A stretch of DNA of 64,000 bases from Brucella daejeonensis (GCF_014199265.1 NZ_JACIJG010000013.1:1-64000); one strand, 5' to 3'; shown: positions 17,393 through 27,650, numbered from the stretch's first letter. Notes: generated by a model not told the origin, from the letters alone. Numbers and translations: made by a program.

Positions 17393-18334
17393 ATGCGCGA
17401 TCCCTATAGCGTGCTGGGCGTCGCCAAAACGGCGAAGCCCGAAGAGATAAAATCGGCCTTTCGCAAGCTGGCCAAAAAGCACCACCCGGATCAGAACAAG
17501 GATGATCCGAAAGCGCAGGAGCGCTTCGCAGAACTGAACCAGGCCTATGAAATCGTGGGCGACAAGGACAAGCGCGGTCAGTTCGACCGCGGCGAGATCG
17601 ATGCGGAAGGCAAGCCCGCCTTCCAGGGTTTTTCCGGCGGGCAGGGCTTTGGCGGCGCGCATGGCGACCCGTTCGCGGGTTTCAGGCAGGGTGGCGGCGG
17701 CAGTAGCCACTTTGAATTTCGTTCCGGTCCGGGCGGTTTCCAGCAAGGCGGTGCGGAAGACATTCTGAACGATCTTTTCGGCGGCGCTTTCGGTGGAGGC
17801 GCCCGCGCCGGTGGCGCGCGCCAGCGCGGCCCGGTCAAGGGGGCGGACCTTTCGGCCTCCATCGAGATCACGCTGGAACAGGCTGCCGGTGCGGAGAAGG
17901 TCGAAGCCATTTTTCCGAATGGCAGGCATCTGAAAATCAAGCTGCCGCGATATGTCGAAGACGGCCAGACCATCCGCCTCAAGGGGCAGGGTGAGCCGAT
18001 GATGGGTGGTACGGCTGGCGATGCGCTGGTGACGATCCGTTTCAAGCCGCATTCGCGCTTCCGTCTGGAGGGGCGTGACGTTCATGTGGATCTGCCGGTG
18101 GATCTCGCCGACGCGGTTCTGGGCGGCAAGCAGGAAATCGAAACGCTTGACGGCCGCATTGCGGTGCGGGTCCCGGCCTGGTCGAGTTCGGACCGCGTGC
18201 TCCGGCTGAAGGAAAAGGGCCTTCCGCTCAAGACGAGCGGGCGCGGCGATATTTATGTCCATGTGCGCATCATGCTGCCCGAAGGCGGCGACACGGAACT
18301 GGAAGAGTTCCTGCAAAAGCGCAAACAGGCCTGA
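17393..18334 (+). CDS. DnaJ-class co-chaperone (CbpA-like, no zinc finger)
   Basis: 313-aa J-domain protein: J domain at about 1-70 with HPD at 31-33, a Gly/Phe-rich linker (about 75-125) and the two-lobe C-terminal substrate domain (about 130-305). The CxxCxGxG zinc repeats of classical DnaJ are missing, so this is the CbpA/DjlA-like type rather than the main DnaJ. It should stimulate DnaK ATPase and deliver clients. It stands alone upstream of fabI, with about 145 bp between. Confidence 0.88.
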   Translation: MRDPYSVLGVAKTAKPEEIKSAFRKLAKKHHPDQNKDDPKAQERFAELNQAYEIVGDKDKRGQFDRGEIDAEGKPAFQGFSGGQGFGGAHGDPFAGFRQGGGGSSHFEFRSGPGGFQQGGAEDILNDLFGGAFGGGARAGGARQRGPVKGADLSASIEITLEQAAGAEKVEAIFPNGRHLKIKLPRYVEDGQTIRLKGQGEPMMGGTAGDALVTIRFKPHSRFRLEGRDVHVDLPVDLADAVLGGKQEIETLDGRIAVRVPAWSSSDRVLRLKEKGLPLKTSGRGDIYVHVRIMLPEGGDTELEEFLQKRKQA

Positions 18335-18479
18335 GAGCGTCTTCAACCGTTTGAAGCCGGATGTTGTCTCTTTGCGTCAGTAAAGTGACAATGCCCGGCT
18401 TTTTCGCTGCAATTGCTTGAAGGTAAGGCGAGCCTGTGCGATAGGGCAACAAGTTAATTGTTTTCAATGAGGACCCTTA

Positions 18480-19298
18480 ATGACCGCACAGTCAGGTTTG
18501 TTGCAGGGCAAGCGTGGATTGATTCTGGGCGTCGCCAACAACCGCTCCATCGCATGGGGTATTGCCAAGGCCGCTCGCGATGCAGGCGCAGAGCTCGCAT
18601 TCACCTATCAGGGCGATGCATTGAAGAAGCGCGTCGAGCCGCTGGCCGAAGAGCTTGGCGCCTTCGTTGCCGGACATTGCGACGTGGCGGACGCCGCCAG
18701 CATCGACGCGGTTTTCGAAACGCTTGAGAAGAAGTGGGGCAAGCTGGACTTCGTCGTTCACGCCATCGGTTTTTCCGACAAGGACGAACTGACGGGCCGT
18801 TATGTCGATACGTCCGAAGCCAACTTCTCCAACACCATGCTGATTTCGGTCTATTCGCTGACGGCGATTTCCCGCCGCGCGGAAAAGCTGATGAGCGATG
18901 GCGGCTCGATCCTGACGCTGACCTATTACGGCGCCGAGAAGGTCATGCCGAATTACAACGTCATGGGCGTGGCCAAGGCCGCGCTTGAAGCCAGCGTGAA
19001 ATATCTGGCCGTCGACCTCGGTCCGCAGAATATCCGCGTCAATGCGATTTCCGCCGGCCCGATCAAGACGCTTGCCGCTTCGGGCATCGGCGATTTCCGC
19101 TACATTCTCAAGTGGAACGAATATAACGCGCCGCTGCGCCGTACCGTCACCATCGATGAAGTGGGCGATGTCGGGCTTTATTTCCTCTCCGACCTGTCGC
19201 GCTCGGTGACCGGCGAGGTGCACCACGCCGATAGCGGCTACCATGTCATCGGCATGAAGGCCGTGGACGCGCCCGACATTTCGGTCGTGAAGGACTGA
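18480..19298 (+). CDS. fabI: Enoyl-[acyl-carrier-protein] reductase (NADH)
   Basis: 272-aa FabI, the last reduction step of fatty-acid elongation and the target of triclosan-type inhibitors. The nucleotide-binding motif is GVANNRSIAWGIA (17-29). The catalytic pair is Tyr159 in PNYNVMG and Lys166, with Tyr149 in front, the FabI spacing of Y-x6-K. A GAGG site precedes the ATG. A terminator follows the stop, so the gene is probably monocistronic. Confidence 0.96.
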   Translation: MTAQSGLLQGKRGLILGVANNRSIAWGIAKAARDAGAELAFTYQGDALKKRVEPLAEELGAFVAGHCDVADAASIDAVFETLEKKWGKLDFVVHAIGFSDKDELTGRYVDTSEANFSNTMLISVYSLTAISRRAEKLMSDGGSILTLTYYGAEKVMPNYNVMGVAKAALEASVKYLAVDLGPQNIRVNAISAGPIKTLAASGIGDFRYILKWNEYNAPLRRTVTIDEVGDVGLYFLSDLSRSVTGEVHHADSGYHVIGMKAVDAPDISVVKD

Positions 19299-19307
19299 AG
19301 CGAGGAA

Positions 19308-19350
19308 TATGAAATCCCGAAAAGTTGACCGGCTTTTCGGGATTTTTCTT
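19308..19350 (+). terminator. Terminator after fabI
   Basis: The stem AAATCCCGAAAAG pairs with CTTTTCGGGATTT across a short loop and is followed by a T-rich tract (TTTTTCTTTG). Confidence 0.85.
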
Positions 19351-19382
19351 TGTCTTTCCCCATGTGGGGAAGCTATCCAGCT

Positions 19383-20000
19383 ATGATTGACGGCAGATGG
19401 GGTAGGGCAGTGGCTCGGGAGATCATCTATTTTTCGCGCCACGGCGAGACGGACTGGAATGTCTCGCAGCGCATTCAGGGACAGCTCGATATCGATATCA
19501 ATGCGCATGGGCGCGCACAGGCCGACCGGAATGGCGATCTTCTGAAATCGCTGCTCGGGGATGGCGCCGGTTTCGATTTCGTCGCAAGCCCACTGCGCCG
19601 CACACGCGAAACCATGGAACGTATCCGCCTGCGCATGGGGCTCGACCCTTATGATTACCGCACCGACCCGCAACTGATGGAAGTCAATTTCGGCGACTGG
19701 CAGGGCTTCATGATGGAAGACATTGCCAGGGAGCGCGAGGATCTTCTGGAGAGCCGTGCCCGCGACAAGTGGAACTTCGTGCCGCCGGGCGCAACCGCCG
19801 AAAGCTACATGGAACTGTCGCGTCGGATCGGGCGCTGGGTCGAGGCCGTGGAATGGCCGACCGTCTGCGTCACGCATGGCGGCTGCATCCGCACGCTGTT
19901 CTATCTTTACGGTGATATGGACGGCCACGCCGCCGCCAACCTCTCGATCCCGCAGGACAGGATCTTGAAGTTCGAAAGCGGCAAGCTTGAATGGCTATAG
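19383..20000 (+). CDS. Histidine phosphatase (phosphoglycerate mutase-like) family protein
   Basis: 205-aa protein with the RHG motif in FSRHGETDWN (about residues 17-26) and the second catalytic histidine in CVTHGGCIRT. The family includes broad phosphatases and cofactor-dependent mutases; the substrate here is unknown. The start is uncertain: ATG 19383 has GGGGAAG about 9 nt upstream, while GTG 19410 would start just before the catalytic strand. It is convergent with the arsC-like gene. Confidence 0.85.
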   Translation: MIDGRWGRAVAREIIYFSRHGETDWNVSQRIQGQLDIDINAHGRAQADRNGDLLKSLLGDGAGFDFVASPLRRTRETMERIRLRMGLDPYDYRTDPQLMEVNFGDWQGFMMEDIAREREDLLESRARDKWNFVPPGATAESYMELSRRIGRWVEAVEWPTVCVTHGGCIRTLFYLYGDMDGHAAANLSIPQDRILKFESGKLEWL

Positions 20001-20038
20001 AGCATTTCCGACCAAGGCCGAAACCGCTGCCGTGACGC

Positions 20039-20449
20039 TCAGGCGGTCTTTCCGCGAGCGACCTTTTCTCCAGCTTCCTTGGTGAAGGAAGCAACGGGAT
20101 TTTCCAGAAGATCGAGAACCAGTTCCGACGGGCGGCAAAGCTTCGTTCCGCGCGGTGTCTCCACGATGGGCCGGTTGATGAGGATCGGGTGCTCCATCAT
20201 GAAATCGACAAGCTCGCTGTCGGTCCATTTCGGATCGGCCAGGCCAAGCTCGGCATAGGGCGTGCCTTTTTCGCGCAGCAACTGCCGGGGCGTCATCTTC
20301 ATGGCTGACAGCAATTGCAGGAGCTTTTCGCGAGACGGCGGATTGTGCAGATATTCGATGACGACGGGTTCCTCACCGCTCTCCCGGATCATCGCGAGCG
20401 TGTTGCGCGAGGTGCCGCATTTCGGGTTATGGTAGATTGTGATGGTCAT
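20039..20449 (-). CDS. arsC: Arsenate reductase (ArsC, glutaredoxin-dependent family)
   Basis: 136-aa thioredoxin-fold protein. The N-terminal active site YHNPKCGTSRNTL has the catalytic Cys at residue 10, and the conserved RPIVETPRGTKLCRP segment is near residue 95. The family reduces arsenate with glutathione and glutaredoxin. No ars operon surrounds it, so a housekeeping or Spx/YffB-like role is possible. The ATG at 20449 (MTITIYHNPKC) is the family start. Confidence 0.85.
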   Translation of the reverse strand: MTITIYHNPKCGTSRNTLAMIRESGEEPVVIEYLHNPPSREKLLQLLSAMKMTPRQLLREKGTPYAELGLADPKWTDSELVDFMMEHPILINRPIVETPRGTKLCRPSELVLDLLENPVASFTKEAGEKVARGKTA

Positions 20450-20528
20450 CTGGCTTTTCCCGTTCGAGCGCTTTGCCGTGACCGCGTGAGGCCGACCCCT
20501 TTCAGAATCGGAATCTCGAAATCGCAGA

Positions 20529-20780
20529 TTACGGCGCTTCCTGAATATCGGTGATAAAGCGCGTACTGTCGACCACATCATAGATGATGATGACCTTCAT
20601 GCCCTGGTTGATCGCGCTGTAATCGAATTCGCCGGGCAGCTTGTAGGTCTCGCCGTCATCCAGCGTAATGGTTTCGCTATCCTTGTTGATGCCGGTGATC
20701 TTGCCTTCGGCATCGTCGGCCATGGCTACCGTCGAGAAAAGCGAAGCTATGATGAGGATTAATCCGACCAGATAATGCAT
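20529..20780 (-). CDS. Small secreted protein, DUF1344 family
   Basis: 83-aa protein with a signal peptide (about 1-21, ending VAMA-DDAEG) and a short beta-rich domain (GKITGINKDSETITLDDGETYKLPGEF) typical of DUF1344, common in Rhizobiales. Likely periplasmic; function unknown. It lies upstream of the arsC-like gene on the same strand with an 80-bp gap. Confidence 0.75.
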   Translation of the reverse strand: MHYLVGLILIIASLFSTVAMADDAEGKITGINKDSETITLDDGETYKLPGEFDYSAINQGMKVIIIYDVVDSTRFITDIQEAP

Positions 20781-21066
20781 GACTTCCGTTCCTTTGGTTG
20801 TGCCTCGGGTTGGGTTGTCGCCTGACCGATTCGACACGATTGCCGCGGATTGATACTTCAGCACACCGCGCCTGATATCCCACAGTGTAGCGTGGGGAAT
20901 GTGTCAAAAAAAATGCCGGATATTGATCTCCATGAGGAAAATTCACGTTCTGAGGGAGCTTGATTTGACCGGACCCGAAAAGCCCAATAAAACCGCGTCG
21001 TAAAGTAGCTGCTATCGGGTTGCGGATTCATGTCCCGGCCGGATCATCGTAATCAGGCGCCCGCGC

Positions 21067-22161
21067 ATGTCTCATAATAGTTTCGGTCATCTGTTCCGCG
21101 TTACCACCTGGGGCGAAAGCCACGGTCTGGCGCTTGGCTGCGTCGTTGACGGCTGCCCGCCCGGCATCACCTTTACGGAAGCCGAAATCCAGTCTTATCT
21201 GGACAAGCGCAAGCCCGGCCAGTCGAAATATACAACCCAGCGCCGCGAACCCGATCAGGTGCGTGTCCTGTCCGGCGTGCTTCTCGGCGAAGACGGCGTG
21301 ACCATGACGACCACCGGCACGCCGATTTCCATGATGATCGAGAATACCGATCAGCGCTCCAAGGATTATGGCGACATTGCCCGCCAGTACCGCCCGGGCC
21401 ATGCCGATTATACCTATGACGTCAAATACGGCATCCGCGACTATCGCGGCGGCGGACGCTCTTCCGCGCGAGAAACGGCAGCCCGCGTGGCGGCGGGCGC
21501 CATCGCGCGCAAGATCGTGCCGGGACTTGAGGTCAAGGGCGCGCTGGTATCCATGGGCGTGCACGGTATCGACCGCCGTCGCTGGAACTGGGCGGAAGTG
21601 GACAACAATTCCTTCTTCTCGCCGGATGCCGGTTCGGTTGAGCTGTTCGCGGACTATCTCGATGGCATTCGCAAGCAAGGCTCGTCGGTCGGCGCGGTCA
21701 TCGAGATCGTGGCCGAGGGCGTTCCTGCTGGTATAGGCGCGCCGATCTATGGCAAGCTCGATCAGGATATTGCGAGCCTTCTTATGTCCATCAACGCCGT
21801 CAAGGGCGTGGAAATCGGCAATGGTTTTGAGGCATCGCGGCTGACCGGCGAGGAAAATGCCGACGAGATGCGCATGGGCAATGACGGCGAGCCACTGTTC
21901 CTGTCCAATCATGCGGGCGGTATTCTGGGCGGCATCGCCACGGGCGCGCCGGTGGTGGCGCGCTTTGCCGTGAAGCCGACTTCGTCCATCCTGACCCCGC
22001 GCCGTTCCATCGACAAGGACGGCAAGGAGGTGGATGTGATGACGAAAGGCCGGCACGACCCTTGCGTGGGTATCCGCGCCGTGCCGATCGGCGAAGCTAT
22101 GGTGGCTTGCGCCATTGCCGATCATTATCTGCGTCACCGCGGCCAGACAGGCCGCGTCTAA
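21067..22161 (+). CDS. aroC: Chorismate synthase
   Basis: 364-aa FMN-dependent enzyme, the last step of the shikimate pathway. The start [20 protein letters not shown] and the signatures [14 protein letters not shown] and [21 protein letters not shown] are intact. Length is normal. The final 17 bases plus stop region are partly duplicated immediately downstream (22171-22187). Confidence 0.97.
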   Translation: MSHNSFGHLFRVTTWGESHGLALGCVVDGCPPGITFTEAEIQSYLDKRKPGQSKYTTQRREPDQVRVLSGVLLGEDGVTMTTTGTPISMMIENTDQRSKDYGDIARQYRPGHADYTYDVKYGIRDYRGGGRSSARETAARVAAGAIARKIVPGLEVKGALVSMGVHGIDRRRWNWAEVDNNSFFSPDAGSVELFADYLDGIRKQGSSVGAVIEIVAEGVPAGIGAPIYGKLDQDIASLLMSINAVKGVEIGNGFEASRLTGEENADEMRMGNDGEPLFLSNHAGGILGGIATGAPVVARFAVKPTSSILTPRRSIDKDGKEVDVMTKGRHDPCVGIRAVPIGEAMVACAIADHYLRHRGQTGRV

Positions 22162-22187
22162 TCAAGATGGGGCCAGACAGGCCGCGT
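22141..22187 (+). repeat. 17-bp direct repeat spanning the aroC stop
   Basis: GGCCAGACAGGCCGCGT occurs at 22141-22157 (inside the last aroC codons) and again at 22171-22187 with a 30-bp period. It looks like a small tandem duplication of the gene end. Confidence 0.8.
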
Positions 22188-22263
22188 TTGAAACCATACG
22201 GCCGGACTGGCCGAACCCGACCGACGATTGGGCCCGTTGGTTATCTGTAATATCGAGGTCGAA

Positions 22264-23379
22264 ATGAGCTATAATCAAAAACAGGTCGTGGATGCGCTTC
22301 GCGCGTTCGAGCGTGGCGAAATCGTCGTCGTGATGGACGATGACGGGCGTGAAAACGAGGGCGACCTGATCGTCGCGGCCGTGCATTGCACACCGGAAAA
22401 GATGGCCTTCATCGTGCGCCATACCTCCGGCATCGTCTGCACCCCGATGACCCGCGAGGAAGCGAGGCGCCTCAACCTGGCGCCGATGGTCGCGGAAAAC
22501 GAATCCGCACACACGACCGCCTTCACGGTTACGGTCGATTACCGCCATGGCACCACGACCGGCATCTCCGCCGAAGACCGTACCCTGACCGTGCGCAACC
22601 TGGCCAATCCGAACGCCGGCGCCTCGGATTTCGTGCGCCCCGGCCATATTTTCCCGCTTGTCGCGCGCGAAGGCGGCGTCCTGATGCGTTCCGGCCATAC
22701 GGAAGCCGCGGTCGATCTGTGCAAGCTCGCCAACCTGCCGCCCATCGGCGTGATCTGCGAGTTGGTCAATGATGATGGCACGGTCAAGCGCGGCCCGGAT
22801 GTGAAGGCCTTTGCCGAAGAGCACAAGCTGCACCGCGTTACCGTTGCCGATCTCATCGCCTACCGCCAGCGCAAGGAAACGCTGATCAGGCGCGTCGGCG
22901 ATGCGTCGGTCTCGACCTGTGCGGGAGCGGCCCATGCCTATACTTACGAACTGCCGTGGGAGCCGATGCAGCATGTTGCCGTGGTGTTCGGAGACATTCG
23001 CGATGGTGAGGACGTGCCGGTCCGCCTGCATCGCGAGGATGTGCTGAACGACGTGTTCGGGAAGGGCGGCAGCAATCTCGACGAGATCATGACGCGCATG
23101 AGCAAGGAAGGCCGCGGCGTGCTGGTTTATCTGCGCGAAGGTTCGGTCGGCGTGCGTGCCGATCACCACGACGCTCGCGCCCGCGACACGATCCAGAGCG
23201 ACCATGAAAGCCACGCGGAAGCGATTGCACGCGAGGAAGAATGGCGCCAGATCGGCCTCGGAGCCCAGATTCTCAAGGACCTTGGCATCACCTCCATCGT
23301 GCTGCTGGCATCGCGTGAGCGTCACTATGTCGGTCTGGAAGGCTTCGGCATCAACATTGCCCGTACCGAGATTATCTGA
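22264..23379 (+). CDS. ribB: 3,4-dihydroxy-2-butanone-4-phosphate synthase with a degenerate GTP cyclohydrolase II-like domain
   Basis: 371-aa two-domain protein. The N-terminal DHBP synthase domain (about 1-205) keeps the acidic loop DDDGRENEGD (25-34) and the HTEAAVDL segment, so it should make the four-carbon riboflavin precursor from ribulose 5-phosphate. The C-terminal RibA-like domain (about 210-371) aligns in shape but the zinc-binding Cys cluster of true GTP cyclohydrolase II is missing; the place reads LHREDVLNDVFGKGGSNLDE. That half is probably not a cyclohydrolase. The ATG at 22264 is preferred over an upstream in-frame start at 22228. Confidence 0.93.
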   Translation: MSYNQKQVVDALRAFERGEIVVVMDDDGRENEGDLIVAAVHCTPEKMAFIVRHTSGIVCTPMTREEARRLNLAPMVAENESAHTTAFTVTVDYRHGTTTGISAEDRTLTVRNLANPNAGASDFVRPGHIFPLVAREGGVLMRSGHTEAAVDLCKLANLPPIGVICELVNDDGTVKRGPDVKAFAEEHKLHRVTVADLIAYRQRKETLIRRVGDASVSTCAGAAHAYTYELPWEPMQHVAVVFGDIRDGEDVPVRLHREDVLNDVFGKGGSNLDEIMTRMSKEGRGVLVYLREGSVGVRADHHDARARDTIQSDHESHAEAIAREEEWRQIGLGAQILKDLGITSIVLLASRERHYVGLEGFGINIARTEII

Positions 23380-23444
23380 AGTATCTTTAACGCTGGCGCA
23401 TTGGATGTCATGCTTATGCGCCAGTCAGATGCTATAGTGAGCAT

Positions 23445-24395
<951 letters not shown>

Positions 24396-24398
24396 ATT

Positions 24399-24653
24399 AT
24401 GGTAACCGAAACTTCTAACGCCGACATTGCAGTCATGAGCTTCGAGGATGCGCTCAAGCAGCTTGAAAAGATCGTCGACGATCTGGAACGGGGCGATGTG
24501 GCGCTGGAAGAATCCATTCGCATCTATGAACGCGGCGAAGCCTTGAAGAAGCATTGCGACATGCTTTTGAAATCCGCTGAGGACAAGGTCGAAAAAATCC
24601 GTATCGGCCGCGATGGCCAGCCGGTTGGAACCGAGCCGCTCGATCCTGAATAA
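24399..24653 (+). CDS. xseB: Exodeoxyribonuclease VII small subunit
   Basis: 84-aa helical small subunit with the family core [35 protein letters not shown] (residues 14-48). It joins XseA, not encoded here, to form the single-strand-specific nuclease. It follows the HDAC-like gene directly and is convergent with dedA. Confidence 0.93.
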   Translation: MVTETSNADIAVMSFEDALKQLEKIVDDLERGDVALEESIRIYERGEALKKHCDMLLKSAEDKVEKIRIGRDGQPVGTEPLDPE

Positions 24654-24658
24654 CCCTG

Positions 24659-25177
24659 TCAGAACAGAGCCTTGAGCTGGGCGACATAAGGCGCGAGAAC
24701 GCCGCTCAGCATATAGGGGCCAAGGCCCCAGACAAGCGTCCACCCCACCGCGCCAACCACATTGGCGGCCAGGAAATGCAGCGGGTTCATCTTCATCGAA
24801 CCCGCGACGATACCGTTCAACTGGCGCAGAAGCACGACGAAACGGGCAGTCGCAACGACATAGATTCCCTTCGCGTCGAAATGTTTCTCGAACTGCTCAA
24901 GCCGTTCCGGCGTGAGCTTCACCAGATGGCCGTAGCGCAGGAGCAGGCGGCGTCCTCCGAATCGCCCGATCAGGTAGCCGGTGCTGTCGCCGAGTACCGC
25001 GCCGACGAAAACCGCAATCAGGACAGTTTCGATGTGCAAGGTCCCTTGCAGGGCCAGAAGCGAGCTTGCGATGAGCGCGCTTTCGCCGGGAAGCGGCGCG
25101 CCGAAAGATTCGAAATAGACGATAAGGAACAGCGCCAGCGCACCATAGGCGGCGATAGACGATTGCAGAAAACTCAT
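24659..25177 (-). CDS. DedA/VTT-domain inner-membrane protein
   Basis: 172-aa DedA-family protein with about four to five membrane or re-entrant segments. The family motifs ESFGAPLPGESALI (23-36), GDSTGYLIGRFGG and the ARFVVLLRQLNGIVAGSMKM stretch are present. DedA proteins are linked to membrane homeostasis and lipid-carrier flipping; the specific substrate is not known. Confidence 0.88.
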   Translation of the reverse strand: MSFLQSSIAAYGALALFLIVYFESFGAPLPGESALIASSLLALQGTLHIETVLIAVFVGAVLGDSTGYLIGRFGGRRLLLRYGHLVKLTPERLEQFEKHFDAKGIYVVATARFVVLLRQLNGIVAGSMKMNPLHFLAANVVGAVGWTLVWGLGPYMLSGVLAPYVAQLKALF

Positions 25178-25283
25178 TGATTTGCGGGTCTTTCGGCAAA
25201 CGGAAACAGAAAGGCCAAGATACGCCGACCTGATTCAAATCAGGGCGGCGCTCTAACAAAGCCCGAAATTTACCATTATTCCA

Positions 25284-25547
25284 TCAGCCGATGGAACGCT
25301 TGCCGGTAATTGCATGGTAGGCCCACAACACGATGATTGAGCCGACAATCGCAATGACAATGCTGATCGGGTCGAAAGCGCCAGTGACGCCACGTCCAAA
25401 AAGCTGAGACGAAATCACACCGCCGACGATTGCGCCGACAATGCCCAAGGCGATGTCCAGGAACAGGCCCTGGCCACTTTTATTGACGATCTTGCTGCCG
25501 ATGAAGCCGGCAATCAGGCCGAGTATTATCCAGCTTATAACAGACAT
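25284..25547 (-). CDS. GlsB/YeaQ/YmgE-type small membrane protein
   Basis: 87-aa transglycosylase-associated-protein family member with three hydrophobic segments and Gly-rich turns (GLIAGFIGSKIV, ALGIVGAIVGGVISSQLFG). These proteins are often stress-induced; the molecular role is unknown. It stands alone on the minus strand. Confidence 0.87.
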   Translation of the reverse strand: MSVISWIILGLIAGFIGSKIVNKSGQGLFLDIALGIVGAIVGGVISSQLFGRGVTGAFDPISIVIAIVGSIIVLWAYHAITGKRSIG

Positions 25548-25987
25548 CTAATATCTCCCAAGCGCATTTACACTTTTTGCAACGCGTATTCGGGAAATTT
25601 TCACAATGCTTCAAAATTTGCAAGGTATAATGCTTGTCAAAAGATTTGGTCTGTTTAGGGTCAGGACTTATTAATTTGGTGGAAATGGTGTGAGGCCATC
25701 CGCCTGGATACGAGGAGAAAAGGCGAAGGAAATGTGGTTCATTTTCGAGACTTTACGACAAAGTAGCCGGGCGGATGGACCACATCCTTCGGACACCGAA
25801 ATGCCAAGGCCGGAAATTGGTGATCTGCGGCGTCAAGCCGCTCAACCGGGGGAATTACCCCGTTTTTCGCGTCTTTCCTTGCAGTTCTTGTCATTTCAGG
25901 TGCCATTTTCATCAAATTAATAAGTCCTGACCCTAACTTTAACTTACCGAATGCCCGCTGGCATCGGACAATAGGGAGTATCGTGTG
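25548..25987. other. 440-bp gap between glsB and yidB
   Basis: Apart from the MITE-like copy at 25658-25933, I see only AT-rich promoter-like sequence upstream of the glsB-type gene and a ribosome-binding site (GGGAG) ahead of the next gene. Confidence 0.5.
25658..25933. mobile_element. MITE-like element, copy A (276 bp)
   Basis: The ends GGGTCAGGACTTATTAATTTG and the inverse at 25913-25933 form terminal inverted repeats, perfect for about 21 bp and imperfect to about 31 bp. TA dinucleotides flank both ends (25656-25657 and 25934-25935), consistent with a TA target duplication. There is no transposase gene; a short internal frame of about 55 codons is shared with copy B but lacks any known domain. 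Copy B at 32626-32889 is inverted relative to this one and differs by small indels. Confidence 0.85.
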
Positions 25988-26539
25988 ATGGGAAGCTATG
26001 ACGACAATTCCGGCAATTCGCCAATCCCCGGCGGAAGTCTTGCCAAGCCGGTGATGATTGCGCTGGGCGCTCTGCTGATCGGCAAGATGCTGAAGGGAAA
26101 CAGCGACGAGCCCGCGGAAACCCAGGCTCAACCGGTGCCGGATCATTCGCAGGCGGGCGGCGGTCTGCTCGGTGGAATTCTCGGCGGCCTTGGCGGTCTG
26201 CTTGGCGGCGCGGCCGCGGGCAATGCATCTGCCGCGCCCGCGCCGGGACCTCTGGGCGGTGGCCTTGGCGGTCTTCTCGACCAGTTGAAGCAGGCCGGGC
26301 TTGGTGAAAAGGTCGATTCATGGGTCGGGCAGGGCGAAAATCATTCGATCGAACCCGGTCAGCTCGGCGATGCCCTCGGCCAGAAGACACTCGGCGAAAT
26401 TGCAGCCCATGCCGGTATCGATCAGCAGGATCTGCTCAATCAGCTCTCGCAGGTCCTGCCTGGCCTCGTAGACAAGCTGACGGCCAATGGTCAGGTTCCC
26501 GATACCAACGCACTTTCCAAGCTGCTCCAGGGCCGCTGA
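25988..26539 (+). CDS. YidB-family (DUF937-type) protein
   Basis: 183-aa protein: a short polar N-terminus, a Gly/Leu-rich low-complexity stretch (about 58-100) and a helical C-terminal domain with LGEKVDSWVGQGENHSIEPGQLGDAL and LPGLVDKLTANGQVPD typical of YidB. Function unknown. The ATG at 25988 and GTG at 25985 are adjacent; GGGAG about 9 nt upstream fits the ATG better. A terminator follows the stop. Confidence 0.8.
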   Translation: MGSYDDNSGNSPIPGGSLAKPVMIALGALLIGKMLKGNSDEPAETQAQPVPDHSQAGGGLLGGILGGLGGLLGGAAAGNASAAPAPGPLGGGLGGLLDQLKQAGLGEKVDSWVGQGENHSIEPGQLGDALGQKTLGEIAAHAGIDQQDLLNQLSQVLPGLVDKLTANGQVPDTNALSKLLQGR

Positions 26540-26560
26540 AGGCTCGCCACTGGCAAACAC

Positions 26561-26594
26561 AGGAACCGCACCGCTTGCCGGTGCGGTTTTGTTT
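26561..26594 (+). terminator. Terminator after yidB
   Basis: ACCGCACCG and CGGTGCGGT form a 9-bp stem around a CTTGC loop, followed by TTTGTTTTGG. Confidence 0.85.
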
Positions 26595-26676
26595 TGGCCG
26601 ATACGTGTCAAACATCTTCGTTTGATTTGGCAGATCGCCTATATTGAGGGCGCAAACAGCGACAGGAGTGCGTTTC

Positions 26677-27597
26677 ATGAGCTTCTTCCCATGCCCCGAT
26701 CCGATATTGGGCGACACGACGACAGTGGATGCGATTGAGACGCTGGTCATACCGCGCACGAGCGACATTGGCGGGCTGGAAGTGCGCCGTGCCCTGCCCA
26801 CCGTCCGGCGCAGGTTGGTCGGGCCGTTCATCTTCTTCGACAGGATGGGGCCTGCGGTCCTTCGCGATGGCGATGCGCTCGACGTGCGTCCCCATCCGCA
26901 TATCGGTCTTTCGACCGTGACATATCTTTTCGATGGCCATATCCGGCATCGCGACAGCCTGGGTACCGAGATGGTCATCAAGCCCGGCGATGCGAACCTG
27001 ATGACGGCGGGCAGGGGCATCGTCCATTCCGAGCGTTCGCCGGAAGAGGAGCGCAACGGCCCCTTGTCGATTTCCGGCATTCAGACATGGCTGGCCCTGC
27101 CGGAAAAATTCGAGGAAACCGATCCGCGCTTCCATCATACCAATGCGCCCGACCTGCCGCTGATGGAAGATCGTGAATTCAGGGGGCGTCTCGTCATCGG
27201 TGCGATGCACGGCCTGTCCTCTCCGGTCATCCAACATGCCGAAACGCTTTATGCTGACATCGAAGTGCTGCCCGGCGGCCGCTTTCACATTCCGCCGACG
27301 ACCGAGGAACGCGCGATCTATACGCTGAGAGGCAATGTCGGGATCGGCGGCGAAGTGTTCCCGCCCGACCGGCTTCTGGCTTTCCGTCCGGGGGACGATA
27401 TTGTCGTTCAGGCGGGGCCTGAAGGCGCTCATTTCATGTTGTTCGGCGGTGCGGCGCTGGGTTCGAAACGCTATGTCTGGTGGAATTTCGTATCGTCTTC
27501 GAAGGAGCGCATCGAACAGGCGAAGGAGGAATGGCGCAGCGGCCGTTTCGATATCGTGCCGGGCGACGAGAAAGAATTCATACCTTTGCCCGAATGA
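26677..27597 (+). CDS. Pirin family protein
   Basis: 306-aa bicupin pirin. The N-terminal cupin holds metal-binding histidines in VRPHPHIGLSTVTYLFDG and the following IVHSERSPEE motif; the C-terminal pirin domain spans about 170-300. Bacterial pirins act as metal-dependent quercetinase-like enzymes or regulators; the role here is undetermined. ACAGGAG precedes the ATG at 26677; the frame is open upstream but non-coding in appearance. Imperfect tandem repeats begin at its stop codon. Confidence 0.88.
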   Translation: MSFFPCPDPILGDTTTVDAIETLVIPRTSDIGGLEVRRALPTVRRRLVGPFIFFDRMGPAVLRDGDALDVRPHPHIGLSTVTYLFDGHIRHRDSLGTEMVIKPGDANLMTAGRGIVHSERSPEEERNGPLSISGIQTWLALPEKFEETDPRFHHTNAPDLPLMEDREFRGRLVIGAMHGLSSPVIQHAETLYADIEVLPGGRFHIPPTTEERAIYTLRGNVGIGGEVFPPDRLLAFRPGDDIVVQAGPEGAHFMLFGGAALGSKRYVWWNFVSSSKERIEQAKEEWRSGRFDIVPGDEKEFIPLPE

Positions 27598-27650
27598 TAT
27601 GCCCCGATTGATATGCCCCGGTTGATATACCCCAGTTTGATATACATTGA
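27595..27650 (+). repeat. Short imperfect tandem repeat after the pirin gene
   Basis: The 14-15 bp unit TGATATGCCCCGRT is present three times (27595-27608, 27609-27622, 27623-27637) with a partial fourth. The first unit starts on the pirin stop codon. Non-coding. Confidence 0.8.

Noticed and set aside
18492..19928. 478-codon minus-strand frame across fabI and the phosphatase gene
   Set aside because: Covers two well-supported genes on the other strand and has no ribosome-binding site or domain.
20039..20449. ArsC-like gene plus the ArsR gene at 34.6 kb read as an arsenic resistance operon
   Set aside because: They are 14 kb apart, unlinked, and no arsB/acr3 or arsH gene is present; the ArsR gene pairs with an Atm1-type exporter.
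25690..25920. 76-codon open frame inside MITE copy A, with a related frame in copy B (32432-32857, both strands)
   Set aside because: It begins and ends inside the repeat, has no ribosome-binding site and no recognisable domain; shared sequence reflects the repeat, not a conserved gene.
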